Positions 1 to 8,595 of a stretch of DNA of 59,701 bases are shown in pieces (within the stretch, counting starts at the first letter, position 1; each line of letters starts with the position of its first letter). The stretch is from positions 1 to 59,701 of the forward strand of contig JAILFA010000003.1 of NCBI GenBank assembly GCA_024687125.1, written 5' to 3'. Source of the DNA: Lachnospiraceae bacterium (GTDB lineage Bacteria; Bacillota; Clostridia; Lachnospirales; Lachnospiraceae). The notes under the pieces were generated by a model. The model worked only from the letters and a program-made list of their open reading frames with translations. It had not been told where the DNA came from and did no database searches. The position numbers and the translations under genes were made by a program.

Positions 1-353
1 ATCTTTATAAAAACATAAAGCGCCTGCGCGTGGAAAACAACATGACTCAGGACGATCTCGCAAAGCGCCTCGGTTACACCGACCGCAGCAGCGTCGCCAA
101 GATTGAAGGTGGCTCTGTTGATCTGCCTATTTCTAAAATAATCACCTGCGCTGAAGTGTTTGGCGTCACGCCTTCATATTTGATGGGATGGGATCCGCCT
201 TCTGATATCTCGCCTTATGGTTCCGAAGTCGGCCGCGCATACGATGAAGCAGACGACGCTATCCGGCAGGCCGTGGATAAGCTCCTGGATGTCCGGGGAA
301 AAAATTCGCACGCTTCTTCCGGTTCCCTGGGAGCAGGTGAAGAATCTGCATAG
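1..353 (+). CDS. XRE-family helix-turn-helix regulator (5' end outside window)
   Basis: Small DNA-binding regulator of the Cro/CI (XRE) type. The frame is open to the left edge: codons from position 3 already read LYKNIKRLR, the usual first helix of this family, so the GTG at 30 is unlikely to be the start and the true start lies before the window. The helix-turn-helix follows (NNMTQDDLAKRLG, then DRSSVAKIE), then the typical tail ending in PSYLMGW. The C-terminal 50 residues are hydrophilic with no peptidase motif, so this is not a full LexA/CI-type repressor. It lies 5 bp before the integrase, which suggests a regulator at the edge of a prophage or integrative element. Which genes it controls is not visible. 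Confidence 0.85.
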   Translation, partial: LYKNIKRLRVENNMTQDDLAKRLGYTDRSSVAKIEGGSVDLPISKIITCAEVFGVTPSYLMGWDPPSDISPYGSEVGRAYDEADDAIRQAVDKLLDVRGKNSHASSGSLGAGEESA

Positions 354-358
354 AGATC

Positions 359-1504
359 ATGGCCAAGAGTAAATACGCATACAACGAGAAGCGCGGAGCG
401 TGGATCGCGTCCGTTTGGGACGGCACATACGATGAGCAGGGAAGGAAGCACCGGAGGCAGGTGTCTTCCAGGAAATCTTCGCGCGATCTTGAGAATCAGA
501 TTGACGCAATAAAGCAGAGAGTCAAGAAGCATGGCGCCCTGGAATTCTCGGATCTTTCCTTTTATGACTATGCCTTGAAGTGGCTGGCCACGGCCAAGGC
601 CTCGCGCGAACGCAATACCAGGTTCATGTACGAGAACGCAATCAGGGTGCACCTGGCCTTCCTTGGCAACGTCCGCATATCGGATATCAGGCACTCGCAC
701 TTCCAGCAGGCTATCAATAAGCAGCTGGATCACCCGCGCACCTGTGAGATCATAGCACTAACATTCCGGCAGATCGTAAAGAGTGCTGTCCGGGATCATC
801 TGCTGCCACGCTCCGCCCTGGATGATATCCTCGCGGATGTATCCCTACCAGCGAAACAAAAGAAGGAGAAACGCCCGCTCTCGGAGCTGGAGAAAGAAGC
901 GATCCGGAAGGTGGATCTGGATCCACGCAAGCGATCGTTCCTTCTGATTCTGTACTACTGCGGCCTGCGCAGGGAAGAAGCTCTCGCCCTGTCCGCGGAT
1001 GACTTCGACTGGAAAGAGAAGATCGTCCGGATCCGGAGGGTGATCATCTTCGACGGCAATAACCCGGAGCTTAAGAACTATCCAAAAACAGAGAACGGCC
1101 TGCGGGATGTCCCTCTTCCGGATGCACTGATTGAGGAGATCCGGGATTATGTGGACAGCACGACCGGTTTTCTCTTCCGCGGGTGCAATGCTGAGATGAT
1201 GACTCTATCCGCCTATGTCCGGATGTGGGATAGCATTGTACTTGCGCTGAATGTTGCTGCAGGCTATAATCCTTTTACCCGGAAGAATCGTATGGAGAAA
1301 CCGATACAGGGACTGACCGCGCATATCTTCCGCCACAATTACTGCACCGAACTCTGTTATCAGATCCCTGCGATATCAACGAAGATGATAGCGAGGATCC
1401 TTGGCGACACAGAGAAGATGGTTCTGGATGTCTATTCTCATATTGTGGAGCAGAAGGAGAACGTCCAGGATGCAGTCAATAAAATCAACATGATTGCAAA
1501 ATGA
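359..1504 (+). CDS. tyrosine recombinase / integrase
   Basis: Site-specific recombinase of the phage integrase family, 381 residues, expected to insert and excise the element whose right edge is seen here. Order of domains: N-terminal AP2-like arm-binding region (about 1-60), SAM-like core-binding domain (65-165), catalytic domain (175-375). Visible catalytic residues: R204 in GLRREE, K243 in PKTENGLR, H322 and R325 in HIFRH, and Tyr359 in VYSHI. The second histidine, normally in LGH, is Asp350 here (LGDTEK), a departure from the consensus. The stop is about 45 bp before a tRNA-Lys 3' half, the classical position for an integrase next to its attachment site. Start ATG at 359 follows the preceding gene by 5 bp. 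Confidence 0.93.
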   Translation: MAKSKYAYNEKRGAWIASVWDGTYDEQGRKHRRQVSSRKSSRDLENQIDAIKQRVKKHGALEFSDLSFYDYALKWLATAKASRERNTRFMYENAIRVHLAFLGNVRISDIRHSHFQQAINKQLDHPRTCEIIALTFRQIVKSAVRDHLLPRSALDDILADVSLPAKQKKEKRPLSELEKEAIRKVDLDPRKRSFLLILYYCGLRREEALALSADDFDWKEKIVRIRRVIIFDGNNPELKNYPKTENGLRDVPLPDALIEEIRDYVDSTTGFLFRGCNAEMMTLSAYVRMWDSIVLALNVAAGYNPFTRKNRMEKPIQGLTAHIFRHNYCTELCYQIPAISTKMIARILGDTEKMVLDVYSHIVEQKENVQDAVNKINMIAK

Positions 1505-1545
1505 TTGCAGGCCATACCGCGGATGCAGTAACCACGGGAAATGCC

Positions 1546-1594
1546 TGTTTGACTTTTAATCAAGTTGTCGAGGGTTCGATTCCCTCGTGGCACA
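1546..1594 (+). other. attachment site: 3' half of tRNA-Lys(TTT)
   Basis: The segment can be folded as the 3' half of tRNA-Lys: anticodon arm TTTGA - CTTTTAA - TCAAG (1548-1564, anticodon TTT), variable loop, T arm GAGGG - TTCGATT - CCCTC (1570-1586), acceptor strand GTGGCAC and discriminator A (1587-1594). There is no D arm and no matching 5' acceptor strand GTGCCAC upstream, so this is not a complete gene. Such a fragment next to an integrase is the duplicated attachment core left when an element integrates into a tRNA gene; the intact tRNA-Lys should be at the other end of the element, left of this window. No CCA is encoded. Confidence 0.8.
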
Positions 1595-1619
1595 CTCATC
1601 AGAAGTTCTGAAAAACCAA

Positions 1620-1659
1620 AACCCCGGGAGATCTGATCTCCCGGGGTTCTTTCTTTTCA
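1620..1659. terminator. strong hairpin terminator, probably bidirectional
   Basis: A perfect 13-bp inverted repeat, AACCCCGGGAGAT (1620-1632) and ATCTCCCGGGGTT (1636-1648), with a 3-nt loop. A T-rich run follows on the plus strand (1649-1656), and on the minus strand the hairpin is followed by TTTTGGTTTTT. It can end the minus-strand htpG transcript (stop at 1695) and, on the plus strand, the former tRNA-Lys or integrase transcript. Confidence 0.85.
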
Positions 1660-1694
1660 CCGTATCTGCTGTTTTATAAGATAACAGCTGATAT

Positions 1695-3863
1695 TTATTT
1701 CGCCAGCAGCATCATGATCTCGTTGGATCGCGCGACGAACTCGGTCATCGCCTCCGCCGGCAGCGGCGCGTTCTGGATCCTGGCGAGGTCATAGAGCTGC
1801 TCGCAGATCAGCTTGACGTTGCTGCCGCCGTCGTGTTCAATGACATACTTCACAAGCGGATGGTTGGCGTTGAGGATCAGGGTCTGTCCCTCGGCGCCGA
1901 AGCCGTCCATCATCGGCATGCCGTTCATCGCGTACATCTTCATCATGTCGGCCATGCGGCGGCTCTCCTCGCTGACGGTCAGCATTGCGGAGATCTTCTT
2001 GTCCTTGAGCTTCTGGAGCTTCACTGCCAGCTTGTCGTTCTTCAGGGCCTTGCGAAGCTTCTTCTCAAGCTTCTTTTCCTCCTCTTCCATCTCCTCGGCA
2101 GCCTTCTTGGAGGTCTTGCCCTTGAGCTCATCGCTGAGCTGCGCATCGATCCTCTGGAAGTGAACACCCTCGTTGCGGGTCTCGAGCTGCTGGATGAAAG
2201 GCATATCGATGTTGTGCGTCAGGATGAACGCCTGCATCTTCTGAGCGCGGAACATATTGATGTACTGGCTCTGCTGCTGCTCATCCGTGACATAGTAGAT
2301 CGTGCGGTCGGGCGCCTTTTCCTCCTCTTTGTCCGCGTCATCGCCCTCGGAAGAAGCGCTGCCATCCTCTGCTGCCTTATCAGCATCCGCGGCCGGCTTG
2401 CCGTCGGGTCCGAGAACCTCGGCCTCTACCTTTTCACCATTTTCATCGGTCGCCTGCTCGGCCTCGCCTTCCGTCTCTTCCTCGTCGCCGCCCTTGCCGA
2501 CGTTGATCTCCAGGGCATCCGGCAGGGTGATGTACTTGCCGTCGAGATCCTTGAAGAGGATGTAGTTCGTCATCTTGTCGCAGAACTTGTCGTCCTTGAG
2601 GCATCCGTACTTGATGAAGGGGCTGATGTCGTCCCAGTACTTGTCGTAGTTCTCCTTGTCCGTCTTGCACAGGCCGGCCAGCTTTTCCGCGACCTTTTTG
2701 CTGATGTAATCGGAGATTTTGGTCACAAAGCCGTCATTCTGCAGGGCGCTCCGGGAAACATTGAGCGGCAGATCCGGGCAGTCGATGACACCCTTGAGGA
2801 GCATCAGGTACTCCGGGATGACCTCCTTGATGTTGTCAGCGATGAACACCTGATTGTTGAAGAGCTTGATCGTACCCTCGACCGACTCGAACTCGATATT
2901 GATCTTGGGGAAGTACAGGATGCCCTTTAAGTTGAACGGATAATCCATGTTCAGGTGGATCCAGAACAGGGGCTCCTTGAAATCGCGGAAGACCTTGCGG
3001 TAGAACTCCTTATACTCCTCCTCGGTGCACTCACTGGGGGTCTTTGCCCAGAGCGGATGCGTATCATTGAGCAGCTGCGGACGGCGGCGGATCTTGAACT
3101 TCTTCTCTTCGGGCTCCTTCTTTTTATCGTCCTTGTCCTCTTCGCCCTCTTTCTTTTCCTGGATCACCTCCTCGATGACCACATCGTCCTCACGCTTTTC
3201 GGATTCCTTAATGGTCTCGGTGCCGGTCTCGTTTTCCTTGGAAAGGTAGATCTCGTAAGGCATGAACGCGCAGTACTTCTCGATCACCTCGCGCGCCTTG
3301 TACTCGTTGCAGAACTGCAGGCAATCCTCGGAGATGTGGAGGGTGACCGTCGTGCCGATGCTGTCTTTTTCCCCCTTGTCCATCTCGAACTCCGAGCCGC
3401 CGTCACAGGTCCAGTGCACCGGCTCCGCCCCCTCTTTATAGGAAAGCGTGTCGATGTCGACGCGGTCGGAGACCATGAACGTCGAATAAAAGCCGAGGCC
3501 GAAGTGACCGATGATCTGGTCGTTGGCGTCCTTGTCCTTATATTTTTCCAGGAAATCCGAGGCGCCGGAAAAGGCCACCTGGTTGATGTACTCCTCGACC
3601 TCCTCAGCCGTCATGCCGAGACCGTTATCCACGATCTTTACGGTCTTGTTCTCGGGATTCAGAATGATATCCACACGGGGCTTGTACCCCTCGGGGGTCT
3701 GTGCCTCACCCATGGAATCCAGCTTGCGGAGCTTGGTGATCGCATCGCAGGCGTTGGAGATCACTTCACGGTAAAAGATATCATGATCCGAGTACAGCCA
3801 CTTCTTGATGATCGGAAACATGTTTTCACTGTTGATCGACAGATTTCCCTTTTTCTGTGCCAT
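1695..3863 (-). CDS. htpG: HtpG, Hsp90-family molecular chaperone
   Basis: ATP-dependent cytosolic chaperone. The N-terminal GHKL ATPase domain is complete (SNACDAITK at about 37-44, DNGLGM at 79-84, GHFGLGFYS at 119-127), followed by the middle domain (NVSRSALQND) and the C-terminal dimerisation domain. Length is 722 residues against about 620-640 usual for bacterial HtpG. The excess sits in two charged stretches: a Lys/Glu linker at about 209-257 between ATPase and middle domains, placed like the charged linker of eukaryotic Hsp90, and a very acidic stretch at about 455-519. No MEEVD tail (ends in LLAK). Start ATG is preceded by AAGAGGAAG. A CIRCE operator lies about 58 bp upstream, so HrcA repression is likely. 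Transcribed alone, ending at the hairpin at 1620-1659. Confidence 0.95.
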   Translation of the reverse strand: MAQKKGNLSINSENMFPIIKKWLYSDHDIFYREVISNACDAITKLRKLDSMGEAQTPEGYKPRVDIILNPENKTVKIVDNGLGMTAEEVEEYINQVAFSGASDFLEKYKDKDANDQIIGHFGLGFYSTFMVSDRVDIDTLSYKEGAEPVHWTCDGGSEFEMDKGEKDSIGTTVTLHISEDCLQFCNEYKAREVIEKYCAFMPYEIYLSKENETGTETIKESEKREDDVVIEEVIQEKKEGEEDKDDKKKEPEEKKFKIRRRPQLLNDTHPLWAKTPSECTEEEYKEFYRKVFRDFKEPLFWIHLNMDYPFNLKGILYFPKINIEFESVEGTIKLFNNQVFIADNIKEVIPEYLMLLKGVIDCPDLPLNVSRSALQNDGFVTKISDYISKKVAEKLAGLCKTDKENYDKYWDDISPFIKYGCLKDDKFCDKMTNYILFKDLDGKYITLPDALEINVGKGGDEEETEGEAEQATDENGEKVEAEVLGPDGKPAADADKAAEDGSASSEGDDADKEEEKAPDRTIYYVTDEQQQSQYINMFRAQKMQAFILTHNIDMPFIQQLETRNEGVHFQRIDAQLSDELKGKTSKKAAEEMEEEEKKLEKKLRKALKNDKLAVKLQKLKDKKISAMLTVSEESRRMADMMKMYAMNGMPMMDGFGAEGQTLILNANHPLVKYVIEHDGGSNVKLICEQLYDLARIQNAPLPAEAMTEFVARSNEIMMLLAK

Positions 3864-3920
3864 TTCGCGCTTCCTCTTTTCCAGAAAATATGCTAAAGTT
3901 GACTTGTAACAGAGAGTATT

Positions 3921-3947
3921 TTAGCACTCGTCATCCGAGAGTGCTAG
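3921..3947. promoter_or_regulatory. CIRCE element (HrcA operator)
   Basis: TTAGCACTC (3921-3929), 9-nt spacer (3930-3938), GAGTGCTAG (3939-3947). This matches the CIRCE consensus TTAGCACTC-N9-GAGTGCTAA at 17 of 18 arm positions. On the minus strand the element overlaps an extended -10 (TGCTAAAAT), so HrcA bound here should repress htpG; it could also affect the divergent FAD-dehydrogenase gene at 3988. hrcA itself is not in the window. Confidence 0.92.
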
Positions 3948-3987
3948 TAAAACATTCTAAATTATTTATAAAATCGCGAGGAGAGCC

Positions 3988-5394
3988 ATGGCTGACAATA
4001 CCTATGACGTGATCATCATCGGTGCCGGACCCAGCGGCATCTTTACCGCTTACGAGCTCAAGAAAAAGGATCCCGAATGCCGGGTACTCATGCTGGAAAA
4101 GGGGCGCTCCATCGATGAGCGTGTCTGTCCCAAGCGCAAGACCGGCAAATGCATGGGCTGCAAGCCCTGTGCGATCACGACCGGTTTTGCCGGCGCAGGC
4201 GCTTTTTCTGATGGGAAACTCTCGCTCTCACCGGATGTCGGCGGCAATCTGCCGGACATCATCGGCTATGACGCCACCGAAAAGCTCCTTAAGGAATCCG
4301 ATGACATCTACCTCTCGTTCGGCGCTGACAAGCATGTCTACGGCATCGACAAAGCGGCGCAGATCCGCGAGATCCGCACCAAGGCCATCGGTGCCAACTT
4401 AAAGCTCGTCGAGTGCCCGATCCGCCATCTGGGAACCGAGGAGGGGTACAAGATCTACGGCAAGCTGCAGGCGCACCTGGAATTCGCCGGCGTGGATCTG
4501 CGCTTCGGCACGCCGGTCGAACAGATCATGACCGTTGGGGGCAAGGTGACAGGCGTCCTCACGACCGCGGGGGAGACCTTTTACACAAACCGCGTGGTCT
4601 GCGCCGTCGGGCGCGAAGGTGCGGCATGGTTCCGGAACCACTGTGAGGAGATCGGCGTCGAGACAAAGCCCGGCACGGTGGATGTCGGCGTGCGCGTCGA
4701 GGTCCGCGACGAGATCATGTCCTTCCTCAACGAAAACCTCTACGAGGCCAAGCTCATCTATCACACGCCCACCTTTGACGACAAGGTACGCACCTTCTGC
4801 ACGAACCCCTCGGGTGAAGTCGCTACGGAGTATTATGATGGCGGCCTGGCTGTCGTCAACGGCCACGCGTATAAATCCGCCGACATGAAGACGAACAACA
4901 CGAATTTCGCGCTGCTCGTCTCCAAAAATTTCACCAAGCCGTTCAAGACACCGATCTCTTACGGCATGAAGATCGCGGAGCTCTCCAACATGCTCTGCGG
5001 CGGCAAGATCCTCGTGCAGACCTACGGGGATTTCAAGCGCGGACGCCGGACCACCGACGAGAGGCTCTGCCGCAACAACCTGATCCCGACTCTTAAGGAC
5101 GCCGTCCCCGGCGACCTCTCTCTCGTCTTCCCCCACCGTATCATGGTGGATCTGGATGAGATGATCCAGGCGCTGGACAAGGTAACGCCCGGGATTGCCG
5201 CGGAAGAAACGCTCCTCTACGGTGTCGAGGTCAAGTTTTACTCCAACCGCGTCATCGTGGACAGCAACTTCGAGACCAGCATCAAGGGACTCTACGCCAT
5301 CGGCGACGGCGCCGGCGTTACGCGCGGTCTCCAGCAGGCAAGTGCCAACGGTCTGATCTGTGCAAGAAGTATCTTAAACAGCATGGCGCAATGA
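3988..5394 (+). CDS. FAD-dependent dehydrogenase (COG2509-like) with Cys cluster
   Basis: Flavin-dependent oxidoreductase of uncertain substrate, 468 residues. The N-terminus has the Rossmann FAD motif IIIGAGPSG (9-17) and an acidic residue at the end of the second strand (LEKG, 36-39). A second nucleotide-binding signature near the C-terminus reads GLYAIGDGAGVTRG. Four cysteines lie at 47, 55, 58 and 61 (C-x7-C-x2-C-x2-C), just before GFAGAGAFSDGKL; they could hold a metal or iron-sulfur cluster. The overall pattern fits the uncharacterised COG2509 dehydrogenases. Start ATG has a strong ribosome site GCGAGGAGAG. The stop overlaps the start of the foldase lipoprotein by 4 bp (ATGA), so the two are translated together. 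It diverges from htpG across a CIRCE element, so a stress link is possible but not shown. Confidence 0.85.
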   Translation: MADNTYDVIIIGAGPSGIFTAYELKKKDPECRVLMLEKGRSIDERVCPKRKTGKCMGCKPCAITTGFAGAGAFSDGKLSLSPDVGGNLPDIIGYDATEKLLKESDDIYLSFGADKHVYGIDKAAQIREIRTKAIGANLKLVECPIRHLGTEEGYKIYGKLQAHLEFAGVDLRFGTPVEQIMTVGGKVTGVLTTAGETFYTNRVVCAVGREGAAWFRNHCEEIGVETKPGTVDVGVRVEVRDEIMSFLNENLYEAKLIYHTPTFDDKVRTFCTNPSGEVATEYYDGGLAVVNGHAYKSADMKTNNTNFALLVSKNFTKPFKTPISYGMKIAELSNMLCGGKILVQTYGDFKRGRRTTDERLCRNNLIPTLKDAVPGDLSLVFPHRIMVDLDEMIQALDKVTPGIAAEETLLYGVEVKFYSNRVIVDSNFETSIKGLYAIGDGAGVTRGLQQASANGLICARSILNSMAQ

Positions 5395-6482
5395 GACGCG
5401 CCGCTCTTTTTTCCGTTCTCGCCGCGCTGCTGCTTGGCGGCTGCACCGTGCCATTTACGGAGTTCGACCTGGCGGAGACTGTTCACAATACCGTTGATTT
5501 CATATCCTCGGACAACCGTGTGATCATCACGACCGGGCTGTCCGAGGATGAACTTTTCCGCATCGAGGACAGAGTCTGCACCGCCCCCGAGTATCTTGTC
5601 TATCTCATCAACATGCAGAAGATCTATGAAAACGGCTTTTCCGACAGCCTCTGGAAGGGCAGCCAGGGAGAGCTTCTGTGCGAAGATCTCAAATCCGCGG
5701 CGCTCGCGCGGATCAGTCACATCAAAGCCATGACGCTGCTCGCCGAGCAGCACGGGATCACCCTCGAAGAGGAGGAAAAGGAAAAGATCGCGGAGGCCGC
5801 CGCAGGATATGACGCCTCCCTTTCCGATGCCGACCGCCGCGCCATGGGCGATGTCACCCCGGAAACCCTCACCATGATGATGGAGGAGTACTGCCTCGCA
5901 GAAAAGGTGTATCTGTATCTGCTCCGCGACATCGATCCGGAGATCAGTGACGACGAAGCCAGACGCGTGCATGTCCGCCAGATCGTCCTCACCACTTACC
6001 GCATGGAAGCGGACGGAACACGTACGCCCTATTCCCTCGACGAGAAAGAAGCTGTCCTGCGCCGTGCCCGGCAGATCTACAACGACTGCGCGGCAGGGAC
6101 CAGCTTTGATGAGCTGTCAGCCGCCTACAACGAATCCGAGGAGACGGAATACACCTTCGGCCGCGGAGAAAGGGACCCGCTGGTCGAGAGCATCGCCTTT
6201 TCCCTGAACGCCGGCCAGGTCAGCAATCCGTTCGAGACCGATGAAGGCATCGTCCTCCTCTATATGATCAGCACCAATGACCCCGCGGAGACCGAGGACA
6301 ACAAGATCCGCATCATGGACGAACGGCGTCACGAGACCTTTGATTCCGCCTTTGAAACCTTTTCCGCGGGACTTGCCCGCACGCTCGACGAAGAGATGTA
6401 CGATAGCATCCGGCTTTCCGAGGATCCCGATGTCACGACGACCGATTTCTTCACTTCCTGTGAGGATATAATAGATCAATAA
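5391..6482 (+). CDS. PrsA/PpiC-like foldase lipoprotein
   Basis: Extracytoplasmic peptidyl-prolyl isomerase-type protein, 363 residues. The signal peptide has a lipobox LLGGC with the lipid-acceptor Cys18, so it is predicted to be anchored to the outer face of the membrane. A SurA/PrsA-like N-terminal helical region is followed by a parvulin-type domain at about 195-295 (starting HVRQIVL, with FDELSAAYNES and GQVSNPFETDEGIVLLYMI), as in PrsA and PpiC. Such proteins help fold secreted proteins. The ATG overlaps the stop of the dehydrogenase gene by 4 bp, implying translational coupling, an unexpected partnership between a cytosolic flavoprotein and an envelope foldase. No terminator is evident before the leuA promoter at 6502. 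Confidence 0.85.
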   Translation: MRRAALFSVLAALLLGGCTVPFTEFDLAETVHNTVDFISSDNRVIITTGLSEDELFRIEDRVCTAPEYLVYLINMQKIYENGFSDSLWKGSQGELLCEDLKSAALARISHIKAMTLLAEQHGITLEEEEKEKIAEAAAGYDASLSDADRRAMGDVTPETLTMMMEEYCLAEKVYLYLLRDIDPEISDDEARRVHVRQIVLTTYRMEADGTRTPYSLDEKEAVLRRARQIYNDCAAGTSFDELSAAYNESEETEYTFGRGERDPLVESIAFSLNAGQVSNPFETDEGIVLLYMISTNDPAETEDNKIRIMDERRHETFDSAFETFSAGLARTLDEEMYDSIRLSEDPDVTTTDFFTSCEDIIDQ

Positions 6483-6501
6483 AAGAAGTTAAATTCTCAC
6501 A

Positions 6502-6530
6502 TTGCCACTCTCATTTTTCTGTGATATAGT
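6502..6530 (+). promoter_or_regulatory. promoter of the LeuA-AraC gene
   Basis: -35 TTGCCA (6502-6507), 17-bp spacer, -10 TATAGT (6525-6530). Transcription would start near 6537, leaving a leader of about 50 nt before the ATG at 6589, too short for a T-box or a leucine attenuator. This makes control by a protein, possibly the AraC domain of the product itself, more attractive. Confidence 0.7.
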
Positions 6531-6588
6531 ATCTTTCATCCAACTTTTTTGTCCATATTTAACAGAACAGCAAAACCGGAGGTGTTTC

Positions 6589-8592
6589 ATGATCAACCCG
6601 AAAGACAAATACCAGCTGCAGTACTTCATGCCCCCGAACCCGACCTGGGACTGGGTAAAGCAGGATCATCTCACCAAAGCGCCCATCTGGTGCAGTGTGG
6701 ATCTGCGGGACGGCAACCAGGCGCTGATCGAGCCCATGAGCCTCGAGGAGAAGCTGGAATTCTTTACGCTGCTCGTAAAGCTCGGGTTCAAGGAGATCGA
6801 GATCGGTTTCCCGGCTGCCTCTGAAACGGAATACGCTTTTGCTCGCACGCTCATCGAAAAAAACATGATCCCGGACGATGTCACCGTCCAGGTGCTGACC
6901 CAGGCCCGCGAGCATATCATCCGCAAGACCTTTGAGGCGGTAAAGGGCGCTCCGAAGGCGATCGTCCATCTGTACAACTCCACTTCCAAGGCGCAGCGTG
7001 AGCAGGTGTTCAAAAAGGAAAAAGACGAGATCCTGAAGATCGCTGTCGAGGGCGCGAAGCTCCTCAACACGCTGGCCGCGGAAACAAAGGGCAATTTCTC
7101 CTTTGAATACTCGCCGGAATCCTTTCCCGGAACAGAGGTGGATTACGCCGTCGAAGTCTGCAACGCCGTGCTGGATGTCTGGCAGCCCAAACCCAATAAC
7201 AAGGCCATCATCAATATTCCCACTACCGTGGAGAACGCGATGCCCCACGTCTTTGCGACGCAGATCGAATACATTCACAAGCACCTCAAATACCGCGATG
7301 CCGTGGTGCTCTCCCTGCATCCGCACAATGACCGCGGATGCGGCGTCTCCGACGCGGAGCTGGGACTCCTTGCCGGTGCGGACCGCATCGAAGGTACACT
7401 CTTCGGCAACGGCGAGCGGACCGGCAACGTCGATATCGTCACGCTGGCGATCAATCTGTTCTCCCACGGTGTGGATCCGAAGCTCGACTTTTCCAACATC
7501 AATGAGATCGGCGAGATCTACGAGCGGCTGACGCGGATGCAGATCTATGAGCGCTCTCCCTATGCCGGCGCTCTCGTTTTCACTGCCTTTTCCGGCTCGC
7601 ATCAGGATGCCATCTCCAAGGGCTTCGCCTGGCGGGAGGAAGGCAAAGACAACGGTCACTGGTCGGTGCCGTATCTGCCGGTCGATCCCAAGGATCTCGG
7701 CCGCGAATACGACGGCGATGTCATCCGCATCAACAGCCAGTCCGGCAAGGGCGGCGTGAGCTACATCCTCAGGACCAACTACGGGATCCTGCTGCCCAAG
7801 GAAATGCAGGCCGATGTCTCCTACCGGATCAAGGATATCTCCGACAAGGAGCACGCGGAACTCTCCCCGGAGCGGATCTATCAGATCTTCGAGGACCGCT
7901 ACATCGAGAACAATCTCGTCTTCCAGATCCCGGAGGCGCATTTCAAGCAGACCCGCGGCATCCTGGCCACTGTCAGCATCCTGCACAACGACAAGGTGCA
8001 CGACATTCAGGCCAACGGAAACGGCCGCCTCGACGCGGTCTCCAACGCGATCAAACAGTATTTCAGTATCAGCTATGAGCTCTCAGTTTATGAAGAGCAC
8101 GCGCTGTCCCGCGGCTCCTCATCGCGCGCCGTCGCCTATGTCGGGATCACCGCGAACGGCAAGAAGCACTGGGGCGTCGGTATCGACGAGGATATCATCA
8201 AGGCCTCCATCAACGCGCTCTGCGTCGCCGTCAACCAGATCGACGCGGTAAAGAACATGACCGGCACCGTCGACGAACGCATGGGGGCGATCATCAGCTA
8301 CATCCAGGAGCACCATCTGACGGTCACGCTGGACGATCTCTCTCGGGAGTTCTATCTCTCCAAGCCGTATCTCTCGAAGTACATCCGGGAAAGATCCGGC
8401 CTCACGTTCAGCGAAAACGTCAAAAAGATCCGCATGAAAAAGGCCGCAAACCTGTTAAAGAACGGCAACATGAAGGTCGAGCGCGTAGCGGAAGCCTGCG
8501 GCTATCAGAATGTCGAGCACTTCAACCGTCTGTTCAAAAAGCGCTTCGGCATGACGCCGATCCAGTACCGTGACTCATCCGCAGGGAAATAA
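6589..8592 (+). CDS. leuA: 2-isopropylmalate synthase fused to an AraC-type DNA-binding domain
   Basis: First enzyme of leucine synthesis, condensing acetyl-CoA with 2-oxoisovalerate. Residues 1-555 are a LeuA of the long (fungal/actinobacterial-like) class: catalytic LRDGNQ at 39-44, metal-binding LHPHND with H244 and H246, NGERTGN at 274-280, and a C-terminal leucine-binding region (about 440-550). Unusually, the frame continues into a full AraC/XylS helix-turn-helix domain at about 565-663: first HTH around [19 protein letters not shown], second around [20 protein letters not shown], ending FGMTPIQYR. There is no frameshift or stop between the parts, and LeuA of this class normally ends near residue 560. 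The ATG at 6589 was chosen because GGAGGTG lies 5-6 nt upstream; an upstream ATG at 6502 would overlap the promoter. No leuBCD nearby. The fusion suggests leucine-dependent transcription control. Confidence 0.93.
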   Translation: MINPKDKYQLQYFMPPNPTWDWVKQDHLTKAPIWCSVDLRDGNQALIEPMSLEEKLEFFTLLVKLGFKEIEIGFPAASETEYAFARTLIEKNMIPDDVTVQVLTQAREHIIRKTFEAVKGAPKAIVHLYNSTSKAQREQVFKKEKDEILKIAVEGAKLLNTLAAETKGNFSFEYSPESFPGTEVDYAVEVCNAVLDVWQPKPNNKAIINIPTTVENAMPHVFATQIEYIHKHLKYRDAVVLSLHPHNDRGCGVSDAELGLLAGADRIEGTLFGNGERTGNVDIVTLAINLFSHGVDPKLDFSNINEIGEIYERLTRMQIYERSPYAGALVFTAFSGSHQDAISKGFAWREEGKDNGHWSVPYLPVDPKDLGREYDGDVIRINSQSGKGGVSYILRTNYGILLPKEMQADVSYRIKDISDKEHAELSPERIYQIFEDRYIENNLVFQIPEAHFKQTRGILATVSILHNDKVHDIQANGNGRLDAVSNAIKQYFSISYELSVYEEHALSRGSSSRAVAYVGITANGKKHWGVGIDEDIIKASINALCVAVNQIDAVKNMTGTVDERMGAIISYIQEHHLTVTLDDLSREFYLSKPYLSKYIRERSGLTFSENVKKIRMKKAANLLKNGNMKVERVAEACGYQNVEHFNRLFKKRFGMTPIQYRDSSAGK

Positions 8593-8595
8593 AAG

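Noticed and set aside
1501..1594. Complete tRNA-Lys gene
   Set aside because: D arm and 5' acceptor strand missing; only the 3' half is present.
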